DNA of 7,237 nt from CAWGCE01 sp964480915 (GTDB lineage: Bacteria; Planctomycetota; Planctomycetia; Pirellulales; Pirellulaceae). The notes under the pieces are model-generated. The model saw only the letters and a list, made by a program, of their open reading frames with translations. It was not told the origin of the DNA and searched no databases. The DNA lies in contig CAYZRS010000119.1 in NCBI GenBank assembly GCA_964480915.1, positions 1-7,237 of the forward strand, written 5' to 3'. Within the stretch, counting starts at the first letter, position 1, and each line of letters starts with the position of its first letter. The translations under genes and the position numbers were made by a program. Below are positions 1 through 6,547 of this stretch, piece by piece.

Positions 1-160
1 GGTTAACCCAACAGGGCAGGGCGGAAACTAAAACACTTGGAAAAAGGCTGCTCCGGTGGCGAACTGGTAGCCAAGCAGACCCACTTTCAAATCTCAAATC
101 TCAAATCTCAAATCTCAAATCTCAAATCTCAAATCTCAAATCCTCAAATCCTCAAATCTC
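1..160. other. Left-edge non-coding region with repeat leader
   Basis: No gene can be supported here. One plus-strand frame is open from the edge to a TAA at 29-31 and could be the last nine codons of an upstream gene (VNPTGQGGN), but this is too short to identify. Another frame stays open across the heptamer array because the repeat contains no stop in any plus-strand frame; its translation is low-complexity (SNLKSQI repeated) and is not credible as protein. The frame of the adenylating-enzyme gene has a TAG at 68-70 and no start codon between it and the ATG at 161. No recognisable promoter was seen. Confidence 0.5.
87..158. repeat. Heptanucleotide tandem repeat (TCAAATC), about 10 units
   Basis: Eight perfect head-to-tail copies of TCAAATC occupy 87-142. 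Two further copies (144-150 and 152-158) are each preceded by one extra C, making local 8-base spacings. The array ends two bases before the ATG of the next gene. From 79 to 162 the plus strand contains no G at all, so the leader should be almost unable to form secondary structure and offers no Shine-Dalgarno site. Such arrays can gain or lose units by slipped-strand mispairing. Because the array lies upstream of the start codon, copy-number change would alter leader length rather than reading frame. Any role in expression is inferred. Confidence 0.95.
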
Positions 161-1534
161 ATGCTCGCCGAAACACTCTCCGCCGTTCGATCCAATGATC
201 CCGCCGTCATCACGAGCGACGGTTCGGTCACTTGGTCAGAATTGGCCGGGCAGATCGAGTTGTTGGCGGCTCGAGTGGCACCATTCACCGGCCAGCGAAT
301 TGGTCTCCGCGTGCCGGCGTCGGCCAGTGGCATCGCGGCCATGGCGGCGCTCGACCAAACGAAATCTCACACTTACTTGATCGATGAAAACGCAACCGAT
401 GACCAAATCGTCGCCCTGTGCGAACGGTTCCGACTGCCAGCGATTGTGAGTTGCGTCAATAAAGAGTGGAAGGTGAGCGACGTTCGCAGCGTGGCGGCTG
501 GCGCCGCCGATTCAAGCAGTGAATCGACCGTGACGATTCTCACCTCGGGCACCGAAGGCGTCCCCAAAGCGGCCACCTATACTTGGCCGCAGTTGGCGAG
601 ACCGGTCCGTATCGCGAACAAGCCAACCGGCGACGTCTGGTTGCTCACCTATCGGATTCATCTGTATGCCGGCATGCAGGTCGTGCTGCAAGCGATGCTC
701 AATCAGCAGACGTGCGTGATACCATCACCCGCTGCCGAGCCAGCCGCGATCGTCGGGCTCATGGCCCAGTCGGGCGTCACCAGTGCCTCGGCCACTCCTT
801 CCTTCTGGCGACGCCTGCTGCTCTTCGGTGACCGCGACGTGTTCAGTCGCGTGCCGTTAAGGCAGATCACGCTCGGTGGAGAGCTATCCGACCAACCGCT
901 TCTCGACTCGTTGCGTTCCGAATTTCCCCCAGCACGCCTCACCCACATTTACGCGACGACGGAACTCGGTCGTTGCTTCGCCGTTACCGACGGCCTGGCC
1001 GGTTTTCCTGTCAGCTACCTGGAAACCGATGATCAACGGCGCCCGTCGCATGTCGATGCCCTGCTGAAAGTGGAAGATGGGCAGCTGTTTGTCAAACCAA
1101 AGAACGGTTCTCATGCGGTCGAATCGGCTTCGCCGGCCGTCCGACATGCCAACGCCGGAAGTGAAGCTGACGCTGATAGCGGCTGGACGGCAACCGGCGA
1201 CCTGGTCGAATGTACGCCTGACCGTATCTTCTTTGCGGGCCGAGCCGGTGACATGATTAACGTGGGTGGTAACAAGGTCCGCCCCGCCATGGTCGAAGCG
1301 ACGATCCGCACGGTGGCCGGGGTCGCCGACGTTCGTGTCTTCGGTCAAAGCTCATCGATTGCCGGCCAATTGGTCGCTTGCGAACTGGTCGCCGCGGAAG
1401 GAGTCGACCCGGGCGAATTAAAAACGAAAGTCCAGCAAACTTGTCGCCAGGCGCTCCAGCCGTACGAGTGTCCACGTCTGGTACAACTTGTCGCCGAAAT
1501 CGCAGTCAGCGACGCAGGGAAGACCAAGCGATAA
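161..1534 (+). CDS. ANL-superfamily AMP-dependent ligase (acyl/aryl adenylating enzyme)
   Basis: This 457-residue protein should activate a carboxylate as an acyl-adenylate and pass it to a thiol (CoA or an acyl-carrier protein). The core motifs appear in order. The phosphate-binding loop is TSGTEGVPK at residues 128-136 (family TSGTTGxPKG). The adenine/ATP motif is YATTE at 264-268. TGD lies at 345-347. The hinge GRAGDMINVGGNKV starts at 360 and is followed by the family's P...E pattern. The C-terminal catalytic lysine lies in DAGKTKR at 451-457, the very end of the protein. At 457 residues it is somewhat shorter than typical ANL enzymes (500-600), mainly in the N-terminal domain, but no core motif is lost. 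The ATG at 161 is the only possible start after an in-frame TAG at 68-70, and it has no Shine-Dalgarno site. The substrate cannot be read from the sequence. A downstream amino-sugar aminotransferase allows, but does not prove, a role in making an acyl group for a sugar. Confidence 0.88.
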   Translation: MLAETLSAVRSNDPAVITSDGSVTWSELAGQIELLAARVAPFTGQRIGLRVPASASGIAAMAALDQTKSHTYLIDENATDDQIVALCERFRLPAIVSCVNKEWKVSDVRSVAAGAADSSSESTVTILTSGTEGVPKAATYTWPQLARPVRIANKPTGDVWLLTYRIHLYAGMQVVLQAMLNQQTCVIPSPAAEPAAIVGLMAQSGVTSASATPSFWRRLLLFGDRDVFSRVPLRQITLGGELSDQPLLDSLRSEFPPARLTHIYATTELGRCFAVTDGLAGFPVSYLETDDQRRPSHVDALLKVEDGQLFVKPKNGSHAVESASPAVRHANAGSEADADSGWTATGDLVECTPDRIFFAGRAGDMINVGGNKVRPAMVEATIRTVAGVADVRVFGQSSSIAGQLVACELVAAEGVDPGELKTKVQQTCRQALQPYECPRLVQLVAEIAVSDAGKTKR

Positions 1535-1778
1535 TTTTTGGCAGGAGCCACCAGCGATTGGCCAGCATGGTTCGGCTGCGGCCAGGCCCGTTTCTGCCCG
1601 CCGTCCTACAAGTCACCTACTTCTCCAAGAGTCCTCCACCAACCCACGGTCCCTGACAGGCAACGTCGCCGCGGACCGATTGGCTCATCGCCCAGACCAC
1701 GATGGTCTGGCCGTGGCACGCGAACCCGGCTCCATGTTAAAAACAGGCTCTTCTCCAACTACAAAAGACGGTTCTTCC
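1535..1778. other. Spacer between ligase and aminotransferase genes
   Basis: The 244-base gap has an open frame continuous with the aminotransferase back to an ATG at 1488. The translated extension is rich in R, P, S and Q, overlaps the ligase gene, and does not resemble the conserved start of DegT-family proteins, so it is treated as non-coding. It contains a perfect hairpin at 1692-1710. No convincing sigma-70 or sigma-54 promoter was found, so co-transcription of the two genes is possible but unproven. Confidence 0.5.
1692..1710. repeat. Perfect inverted repeat / hairpin, 8-bp arms
   Basis: CCAGACCA (1692-1699) and TGGTCTGG (1703-1710) are exact reverse complements separated by three bases (CGA). 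The element lies 69 bases upstream of the aminotransferase ATG. No T-run follows, so it is not a standard intrinsic terminator. It could be a regulator-binding palindrome, an mRNA-stabilising or processing hairpin between two co-transcribed genes, or chance. Confidence 0.6.
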
Positions 1779-2930
1779 ATGCCCGACCCACCACGCATTT
1801 TCCTCTCGCCGCCTCACATGTCGGGGCGCGAGCAAGCATACATTGCCGAAGTCTTCGATACGAACTACATCGCACCCGTCGGGCCTCATCTGGCCAAGTT
1901 CGAACAAGAGTTTGCTGCCTATGTGGGAGTGAAGCATGCCGTCGCCCTTGCCAGCGGAACGGCCGCCTTGCATTTGGCGCTGCGGCGGCTCGACCTGCAA
2001 CCGGAAGATGAAGTGCTCTGTTCCACGTTCACGTTTTGCGCGTCGGCCAACCCGATTATTTATGAAGGCGCCCAACCGGTCTTCATCGACTGCGACGAAA
2101 TCAGTTGGAATATGGATCCGAACTTGGTCGAATCGGAATTGAAAGCGTCGGCTGCGAAAGGCAAGTTGCCCAAAGCGATCGTGCTTGTCGATCTGCTCGG
2201 CCAGAGCTCCGACATTGATGCGATCGGCGCTTTGGCGGCCGAGTACGAAGTTCCCGTCATCGAGGACGCGGCCGAAGCGTTGGGCGCGAAATACAAAGGC
2301 CGTCCCGTTGGCAGCGGCTGCGTTGACAACCCCGATTGGTGCAGCACGTTCAGTTTCAATGGCAACAAGATCATCACCACCAGCGGTGGCGGCATGCTGT
2401 GCAGCAACGACGAGCAATTGATCGAACACGCCCGTTTTCTCTCGACTCAGGCCCGCCAGCCGGGGGTGCCTCATTACGAACACGAAACGTACGGCTACAA
2501 CTACCGCATGAGCAACGTCTTGGCCGCCATCGGACTGGCTCAGTTAGAGGCTTTAGACGACCGAGTCGCCATCCGTCATTCGATCTTCGATTTTTACAAA
2601 TCGCATCTGGGCGATCTGCCCGGCGTCTCGTTCATGCCCGAGGCCGAATTCGGCGAGCCCAATTATTGGTTAACGTCGCTGCTGATCGACCCCGACCAAT
2701 TCGGCATCACCTGCGAAGACGTCCGCCAAACGATGGAAAAGAGCAACATCGAAGCACGGCGAGTCTGGAAACCGATGCATCAACAGCCGACCTTCGCCGA
2801 CTGCCGTTCGGTGGGCGGGGCGGTTTCAGAAAAACTCTTCGCCAGGGGCCTCTCACTCCCCAGCGGCACCGCCATGACCGACGGCGACAAACAACGGATT
2901 GTCGATACGTTCCAGAGTTGTGTTGGGTGA
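1779..2930 (+). CDS. DegT/DnrJ/EryC1/StrS-family PLP sugar aminotransferase (EpsN/PglE-like)
   Basis: This 383-residue protein fits the fold-type I, PLP-dependent nucleotide-sugar aminotransferases, which transfer an amino group (usually from glutamate) to a keto-sugar nucleotide. The N-terminus FLSPPHMSGREQ followed by NYIAPVGP closely resembles EpsN and PglE, which act on UDP-4-keto-6-deoxy-GlcNAc in bacillosamine-type pathways; this comparison is from memory. Visible landmarks are the phosphate-binding SGTAALH at 59-65, the cofactor-ring pair EDAAE at 162-166 with GAKYKG at 169-174, and SFNGNKIITTSGGG at 192-205, where K197 should form the Schiff base. Full length for the family. The start at 1779 fits the family N-terminus; an in-frame ATG at 1734 would add 15 unconserved residues. 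It likely supplies an amino sugar for an exopolysaccharide or surface glycan. Transcription appears to stop at the terminator at 3004-3029. The exact sugar is not determinable. Confidence 0.9.
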   Translation: MPDPPRIFLSPPHMSGREQAYIAEVFDTNYIAPVGPHLAKFEQEFAAYVGVKHAVALASGTAALHLALRRLDLQPEDEVLCSTFTFCASANPIIYEGAQPVFIDCDEISWNMDPNLVESELKASAAKGKLPKAIVLVDLLGQSSDIDAIGALAAEYEVPVIEDAAEALGAKYKGRPVGSGCVDNPDWCSTFSFNGNKIITTSGGGMLCSNDEQLIEHARFLSTQARQPGVPHYEHETYGYNYRMSNVLAAIGLAQLEALDDRVAIRHSIFDFYKSHLGDLPGVSFMPEAEFGEPNYWLTSLLIDPDQFGITCEDVRQTMEKSNIEARRVWKPMHQQPTFADCRSVGGAVSEKLFARGLSLPSGTAMTDGDKQRIVDTFQSCVG

Positions 2931-3003
2931 ACTGCGCGGTTTGTGATTGTTATAGACTAACAGGCGTATGCAGTCGTGATGATCTTTCGTTCCGCACCAC
3001 TTT

Positions 3004-3029
3004 CATACCCCAAATAGGGGTGTGTTTTT
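3004..3029 (+). terminator. Intrinsic terminator after the aminotransferase gene
   Basis: The arms CATACCCC (3004-3011) and GGGGTGTG (3017-3024) form an eight-pair stem with one T-G wobble and a five-base AAATA loop. Five consecutive T residues (3025-3029) follow at once. It begins 74 bases after the aminotransferase stop and separates that unit from the dehydrogenase gene. Confidence 0.75.
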
Positions 3030-3056
3030 GTCTTCCGGCGAAGTCGTCGTTAAGAT
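3028..3056 (+). promoter_or_regulatory. Candidate sigma-70-type promoter for the dehydrogenase gene
   Basis: TTGTCT (3028-3033) and TAAGAT (3051-3056) are separated by exactly 17 bases, and each matches the consensus hexamers at four of six positions. The start would fall near 3063, giving a leader of about 40 bases before the ATG at 3104. The -35 box overlaps the last T residues of the terminator tract. The match is moderate and could be chance. Confidence 0.35.
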
Positions 3057-3103
3057 TGGCCTTTTCTCCGTTCTCCGCACACTTGCAACGCACGGGCCCA
3101 AAC

Positions 3104-4990
3104 ATGCAAACCAAACCATGCTTGTTTCTACTATTGCTTTGTTTTTTTGGAACAAAAACCGGCGTGGCGCAGCCTCCGGCTGTTACCACGGGGACCATAC
3201 AAGTCAAAGCCGAGGTCTACGCGACCGGGCTGCCGGTGGCTGGTGTGTCGTTTAATGTAGGGGGAGCCACGGATATGGCGCTCGTACCCGGTGGAAGTGG
3301 GAAACAGGTAATTACGAATTTTGGTGGCGAAGCGTTTTTGTTCGCTGCCGATGGGACGATGTCGCCTACGCCGTTTCTCGATTTGGCCAATCCGGCCAGC
3401 GATTCGTACAATCCCAATTTTGAAGTGCAGGCAGCCAACGGTCTCGTGTCGCTCGCGTTCCACCCCAGTCACGCAACCGTTGGCGCACCTGGATACGGAA
3501 AGTTCTATACGCTCGAATCAGAACCAGAGGGCGCAGGAACGCCCGATTTCGACAATTCGATTGTTCCTGTGAGTTTCCTTCCACATCAGCAAGTGCTGTA
3601 CGAGTACACCCTGGAGTCGGCTTCCGATAGTGTTTGCAATGCGGCCTGTGCCAGTTCGAAAAGGCCGGTCATGCGCGTTGCGCAGCCAGGTTGGCATCAC
3701 AATATGGGCGACCTCCTATTCGACGGCGATGCAACGCTGTTTATTTCATCTGGAGACGGTGATGTGCAATCGGGCCAGGCGGTGCAGACTTCTGACAACA
3801 GTCAGATGCTCACGAATATCTACGGCAAGATTCTCCGGATCGATCCGCTAGGAAACAACAGTGCCAATGGAATGTATGGGATCCCGGCCGACAATCCATT
3901 TGTCGGGACAGCGACCGTCGCGGAAGAAATTTATGCCTACGGATTACGGAATCCGCACCGATTGGCCATCGATCCATTCAACGGTGATCTACTGGCAGCG
4001 GATGTTGGGGAAGAGGCAGTCGAGAGTGTGGATCGAATTGTTGCCGGAGGCAATTACGGATGGAATGTCAAAGAAGGGAGTTTTCTCTACGACAAATTGA
4101 CCAAGAATATCTCGGTCGACGTTGATAATGATGGCGACGGCGTCGGAGATGTGGCTCAGGCAAACGGTTTTATCGAACCGCTTTTCGAATATTCCCGCGC
4201 TGATGGTCGATCGGTCATCGGCGGCGCGGTGTATCAAGGTTCCGAGCTCTTTGGCCTGCAAGGACAGTACGTCTTCGCTGACATCAATGGTGGTCCTAGT
4301 TTTCCGGCGAGAATTTTCTACGGCGATACGACGACCGGTGAAATGAGAGAATTTGTCTTCGATGCGTCAGGTGCCAGCCTGCCAGATCAAATTTGGAGTG
4401 TCAACGAAGATGACAACGGCGAGATCATGGTTCTCGGTTGGCGATTTGACGGGGCAGGGGGGAGAGAAGGATATGTCGTCAGGCTGGTTCCAGCCGTGAA
4501 CGGTGATTTTGATGACGACGGATTGTTAGATTGTGAAGATATCGATGCACTGATCGTTCAAATCGCGAGCGGGAGTGGAACAGCCTCATTCGATATGACA
4601 AATGATGGGCTCGTCGATACGCAGGATTTGGCCGAATGGCTGATCCGCGCCGGCGCATCCAACGCGGCTGTAACCGGCGGGAATCCGTTTCTTTACGGTG
4701 ATGCAAATTTAGACGGCAATGTCGACGGACAAGACTTCTTAGAGTGGAATACGAACAAGTTCACGCTAGCTCCCGCCTGGTGCGACGGCGATTTCAACGC
4801 TGACGGCGTCGTCAATGGTGCCGATTTCATTCTCTGGAACGCTAACAAATTCACTTCGTCCGATACTTTTGCAGTGCCGGAGCCATCGGCCGGGATATTT
4901 CTATCTTGCCTCGGTTTGCTTTTGGTAGTGAATCGACCCTTTAGATTGTCAAAATTTCAAAAGTTCAAGCGTCCAATTCAGGTCCGTTGA
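3104..4990 (+). CDS. Secreted PQQ-type sugar dehydrogenase-like beta-propeller with dockerin loops and PEP-CTERM tail
   Basis: A 628-residue exported protein. Residues 1-22 form a signal peptide (basic start, CLFLLLLCFF core, GVA|Q cleavage). About 35-463 match the glucose/sorbosone dehydrogenase (GSDH/HHIP) propeller: WHHNMGDLLF (197-206) with its candidate active-site histidine, SSGDGD (215-220), GLRNPHRLAIDP (280-291), GGNYGW (315-320) and VIGGAVYQG (371-379). Relatives oxidise sugars with PQQ; cofactor and substrate here are not proven. Four calcium-loop motifs of dockerin type I follow, starting at D468, D497, D533 and D563 (pattern DxDxDGxxD, the last with N at position 9). The C-terminus has VPEP (591-594), a hydrophobic stretch (596-610) and a basic tail: a PEP-CTERM sorting signal. 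The start at 3104 places the signal peptide at the N-terminus although the frame is open far upstream; no Shine-Dalgarno site is seen. The exosortase encoded at 6640 is its probable processing enzyme. Confidence 0.9.
   Translation: MQTKPCLFLLLLCFFGTKTGVAQPPAVTTGTIQVKAEVYATGLPVAGVSFNVGGATDMALVPGGSGKQVITNFGGEAFLFAADGTMSPTPFLDLANPASDSYNPNFEVQAANGLVSLAFHPSHATVGAPGYGKFYTLESEPEGAGTPDFDNSIVPVSFLPHQQVLYEYTLESASDSVCNAACASSKRPVMRVAQPGWHHNMGDLLFDGDATLFISSGDGDVQSGQAVQTSDNSQMLTNIYGKILRIDPLGNNSANGMYGIPADNPFVGTATVAEEIYAYGLRNPHRLAIDPFNGDLLAADVGEEAVESVDRIVAGGNYGWNVKEGSFLYDKLTKNISVDVDNDGDGVGDVAQANGFIEPLFEYSRADGRSVIGGAVYQGSELFGLQGQYVFADINGGPSFPARIFYGDTTTGEMREFVFDASGASLPDQIWSVNEDDNGEIMVLGWRFDGAGGREGYVVRLVPAVNGDFDDDGLLDCEDIDALIVQIASGSGTASFDMTNDGLVDTQDLAEWLIRAGASNAAVTGGNPFLYGDANLDGNVDGQDFLEWNTNKFTLAPAWCDGDFNADGVVNGADFILWNANKFTSSDTFAVPEPSAGIFLSCLGLLLVVNRPFRLSKFQKFKRPIQVR
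4490..4846 (+). repeat. Four dockerin-type calcium-binding loops within the dehydrogenase gene
   Basis: The segment encodes four EF-hand-like loops in two pairs. Pair one is GDFDDDGLLDCED and FDMTNDGLVDTQD; pair two is GDANLDGNVDGQD and GDFNADGVVNGAD. In pair two each loop is followed by the same FLEWNTNKF / FILWNANKF helix sequence, which points to internal duplication. Such modules bind cohesins in cellulosomes. In planctomycetes they often occur with PEP-CTERM tails and no evident cohesin, so binding to a cohesin partner is not assumed. Confidence 0.85.
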
Positions 4991-5006
4991 TCGCGTCAAA
5001 CGTGGC

Positions 5007-6137
5007 TTAGTTGAATAATCCTAGGTTGTTCGTCGAGTTGATCGCCTGAGAACCTAGCAGGCCGAATCCAAAGATTCGCTCGATTGGATTAAGTAAACGT
5101 CCCAAAAGTGAACCGAGTGCAAAGATTCGATCCTGTGACACGAACAGGCGATCGCCCGGCATGATCTGATAGTTCGTGCAGGTATTGGCGGCCGTTGTAA
5201 TGGCTTCCCAATCGACCGGCAGGACTTGATCGCAACCGACGCCGTGGGGTGCTGGACGTGAGATCCAGATCTTGGAACCGGCCACTTGGCTTAGTCCACC
5301 AATCGAAGCGACAGCATCGAGGACCGTATCATTACCGGTAATCGGCAGGCGAATCACCTGGTCACCGAAACCGGCACCTTCGGTAATCAGGTAAAAGACC
5401 TTGCTGTTGTAGCCAAAGACGTCAACGGAGACCTTAACATCACTAAAGTGTTCGCTGAGCTTTTCTTCAATCGCTGCCGTTGCTTCGGCGATGGTGAGCC
5501 CCGTGACATAGACTGAGCCGTAGACACCCAATCGAATGCTTCCATCGGGTCCTACGACCCGTTCTCCAACGATTTGTTGCGTCAAAGCTGGTTGCTGTAG
5601 CGACACCGCAACTAGAGGTTGTAAAACCGTGGCTCGCAGGTGTCTCGATATGGCATCGGTCGCTTCGTCGATCGTGAGCCCTTCCACTTTTACAGGACCG
5701 TACGACGGACCAAGGTTGACCAGGCCGTTGGCCTCAACCAGGTAGGCTCCGGCAATCGGTTGATCGGGTTGGGCGTTGCCAACGATGATCTGCAACACGT
5801 CTTGCGTACGAATTGTGTAGGGCGATTTGGGGACGGCCCGGATTGCATCCACAATCAGCAGATCGGGTGGTTCGATGCGATACGTTGGCAGCGTGACTTT
5901 GGCAAGTTCCGTTGGTGGCAACATATTGGGATCGGTCTCGGCCAGGCAGGCGTTCGGGTCGCCGGTGGCGGCAATTGCTGACAGGTTTTCCGTGACTTGC
6001 GCAGTCGTCGAAATTCCGATCGAATTGGTCGCGCAGCCGACGGTCGTGATCGCTACCAGGCACAGCAAGAAAGCAACTCGACGAGTTGTTTTCTCAACGC
6101 CAAGATCGAAATTTCGGACTCTGAACAATATGGCCAT
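5007..6137 (-). CDS. Wza-type polysaccharide export lipoprotein (Poly_export/SLBB)
   Basis: This 376-residue protein belongs to the outer-membrane polysaccharide export family, which forms the exit channel for capsule or exopolysaccharide. The N-terminus has a basic region, a hydrophobic core (VAFLLCLVAI, 21-30) and a lipobox TVGC, so C35 should be lipidated. Poly_export signatures are YRIEPPDLLIVD (86-97) and YTIRTQDVLQIIV (107-119). Two SLBB-like units are clearly similar: GLVNLGPSYGPVKVEGLTIDEA (138-159, quoted here in part as GLVNLGP and VEGLTIDEA) and GSIRLGVYG followed by VTGLTIAEA (199-219). A further segment ends in YQIMPGDRLFV (323-333). The C-terminal helix (about 337-361), rich in G, L, I and F, resembles the membrane-spanning helix of Wza. 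The ATG at 6137 gives an intact lipoprotein signal. The gene converges on the dehydrogenase gene (16-base gap) and diverges from the exosortase gene. Cysteines besides C35 are at 64, 302 and 320. Confidence 0.88.
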   Translation of the reverse strand: MAILFRVRNFDLGVEKTTRRVAFLLCLVAITTVGCATNSIGISTTAQVTENLSAIAATGDPNACLAETDPNMLPPTELAKVTLPTYRIEPPDLLIVDAIRAVPKSPYTIRTQDVLQIIVGNAQPDQPIAGAYLVEANGLVNLGPSYGPVKVEGLTIDEATDAISRHLRATVLQPLVAVSLQQPALTQQIVGERVVGPDGSIRLGVYGSVYVTGLTIAEATAAIEEKLSEHFSDVKVSVDVFGYNSKVFYLITEGAGFGDQVIRLPITGNDTVLDAVASIGGLSQVAGSKIWISRPAPHGVGCDQVLPVDWEAITTAANTCTNYQIMPGDRLFVSQDRIFALGSLLGRLLNPIERIFGFGLLGSQAINSTNNLGLFN

Positions 6138-6193
6138 GGCTTTTCATCCGGGTGTGTATGCAATTTTGTGTGGTGGCATACTCGCACCGCTAC

Positions 6194-6211
6194 GAACGGA
6201 AGATCCCGTTC
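6194..6211. repeat. Small palindrome upstream of the export lipoprotein gene
   Basis: GAACGG (6194-6199) and CCGTTC (6206-6211) are exact reverse complements separated by six bases. The element lies 57-74 bases upstream of the export gene start. The spacing suits a dimeric regulator, but a six-base arm can occur by chance. Confidence 0.3.
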
Positions 6212-6419
6212 ATTCCGGATAATCGGCATTCTTTGCCGCACAGTTGAGTGGAATTGGCCTGCCTGCCCGAATGGGGTGTATTTCCCGCGTATGGAGGGTT
6301 CTGAGTCGACAGGCCTCGCCATCTCTGACGGTTTCAAAAACGGAGGCGATCCCCAGCGCTCGGTTGATAGGTACGATCCCTACAACCCTAGATCTTCCGC
6401 GCATCGTCAGACTCTCTAG

Positions 6420-6452
6420 GTCGTAACGTCTTTCGTTTGACAGACTTACGAC
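6420..6452. repeat. Interrupted inverted repeat, 11-bp arms with one bulged base
   Basis: The left arm GTCGTAA-C-GTCT (6420-6431) pairs with the right arm AGACTTACGAC (6442-6452) over 11 base pairs, with one unpaired C at 6427 and a ten-base loop. No T-run follows. The right arm overlaps the last base of the TTGACA box (6437-6442) and extends into the promoter spacer, and the rest of that box lies in the loop. The centre is about 137 bases upstream of the predicted sigma-54 start, the usual range for an enhancer-binding-protein site. It may be an operator, an upstream activating site, or both. Confidence 0.6.
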
Positions 6453-6465
6453 GCACGGATACAGT
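6437..6465 (+). promoter_or_regulatory. Candidate sigma-70-type promoter upstream of the exosortase gene
   Basis: A perfect -35 hexamer TTGACA (6437-6442) is separated by exactly 17 bases from TACAGT (6460-6465), which matches the -10 consensus at four of six positions. The start would be near 6472, giving a leader of about 170 bases. It overlaps the inverted repeat at 6420-6452, so a protein bound there could block or modulate it. Confidence 0.5.
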
Positions 6466-6547
6466 GAATCTCGACACCATTGAACAGGTCGATTGCGAGT
6501 TGCGTAGACCTGAGGTGTGCTTTTCACCAACCCGCTAGCACTGGAAG

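Noticed and set aside
87..158. Heptamer array as a CRISPR array
   Set aside because: The units are only 7 bases, directly adjacent with no spacers, and there are no cas genes in the window.
3..380. Plus-strand open frame running through the heptamer array
   Set aside because: The repeat has no stop in any plus-strand frame, so openness carries no information, and the rest overlaps the ligase gene out of frame.
1716..1721. TGGCAC upstream of the aminotransferase as a sigma-54 -24 element
   Set aside because: No GC with TTGC context occurs at the required ten-base distance.
1488..1778. N-terminal extension of the aminotransferase to an ATG at 1488
   Set aside because: It overlaps the conserved C-terminus of the ligase gene, and the added residues are low-complexity. 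The family N-terminus begins at 1779.
1737..2483. 248-residue open frame antisense to the aminotransferase
   Set aside because: It mirrors the codon pattern of the sense gene, as is common in GC-rich genomes, and has no recognisable motif.
3084..3099. Minus-strand sigma-54-like element GGGCCCGTGCGTTGCA just before the dehydrogenase ATG
   Set aside because: It matches the exosortase promoter at 14 of 16 positions and keeps GG-N10-GC, but it points away from the dehydrogenase, into the 3' side of the aminotransferase, where no minus-strand gene is supported. Probably chance; conservation in relatives would revive it.
2336..3103. Long in-frame extension upstream of the dehydrogenase, giving an 884-residue reading frame
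   Set aside because: It overlaps the aminotransferase in another frame, crosses an intrinsic terminator, translates to arginine- and histidine-rich sequence without family resemblance, and would bury the clear signal peptide that starts at 3104.
6485..6512. CAGGTC-N16-GACCTG as a regulator site upstream of the sigma-54 promoter
   Set aside because: Six-base arms with a 16-base gap are weak evidence. Noted only because of its position about 75 bases before the predicted start.
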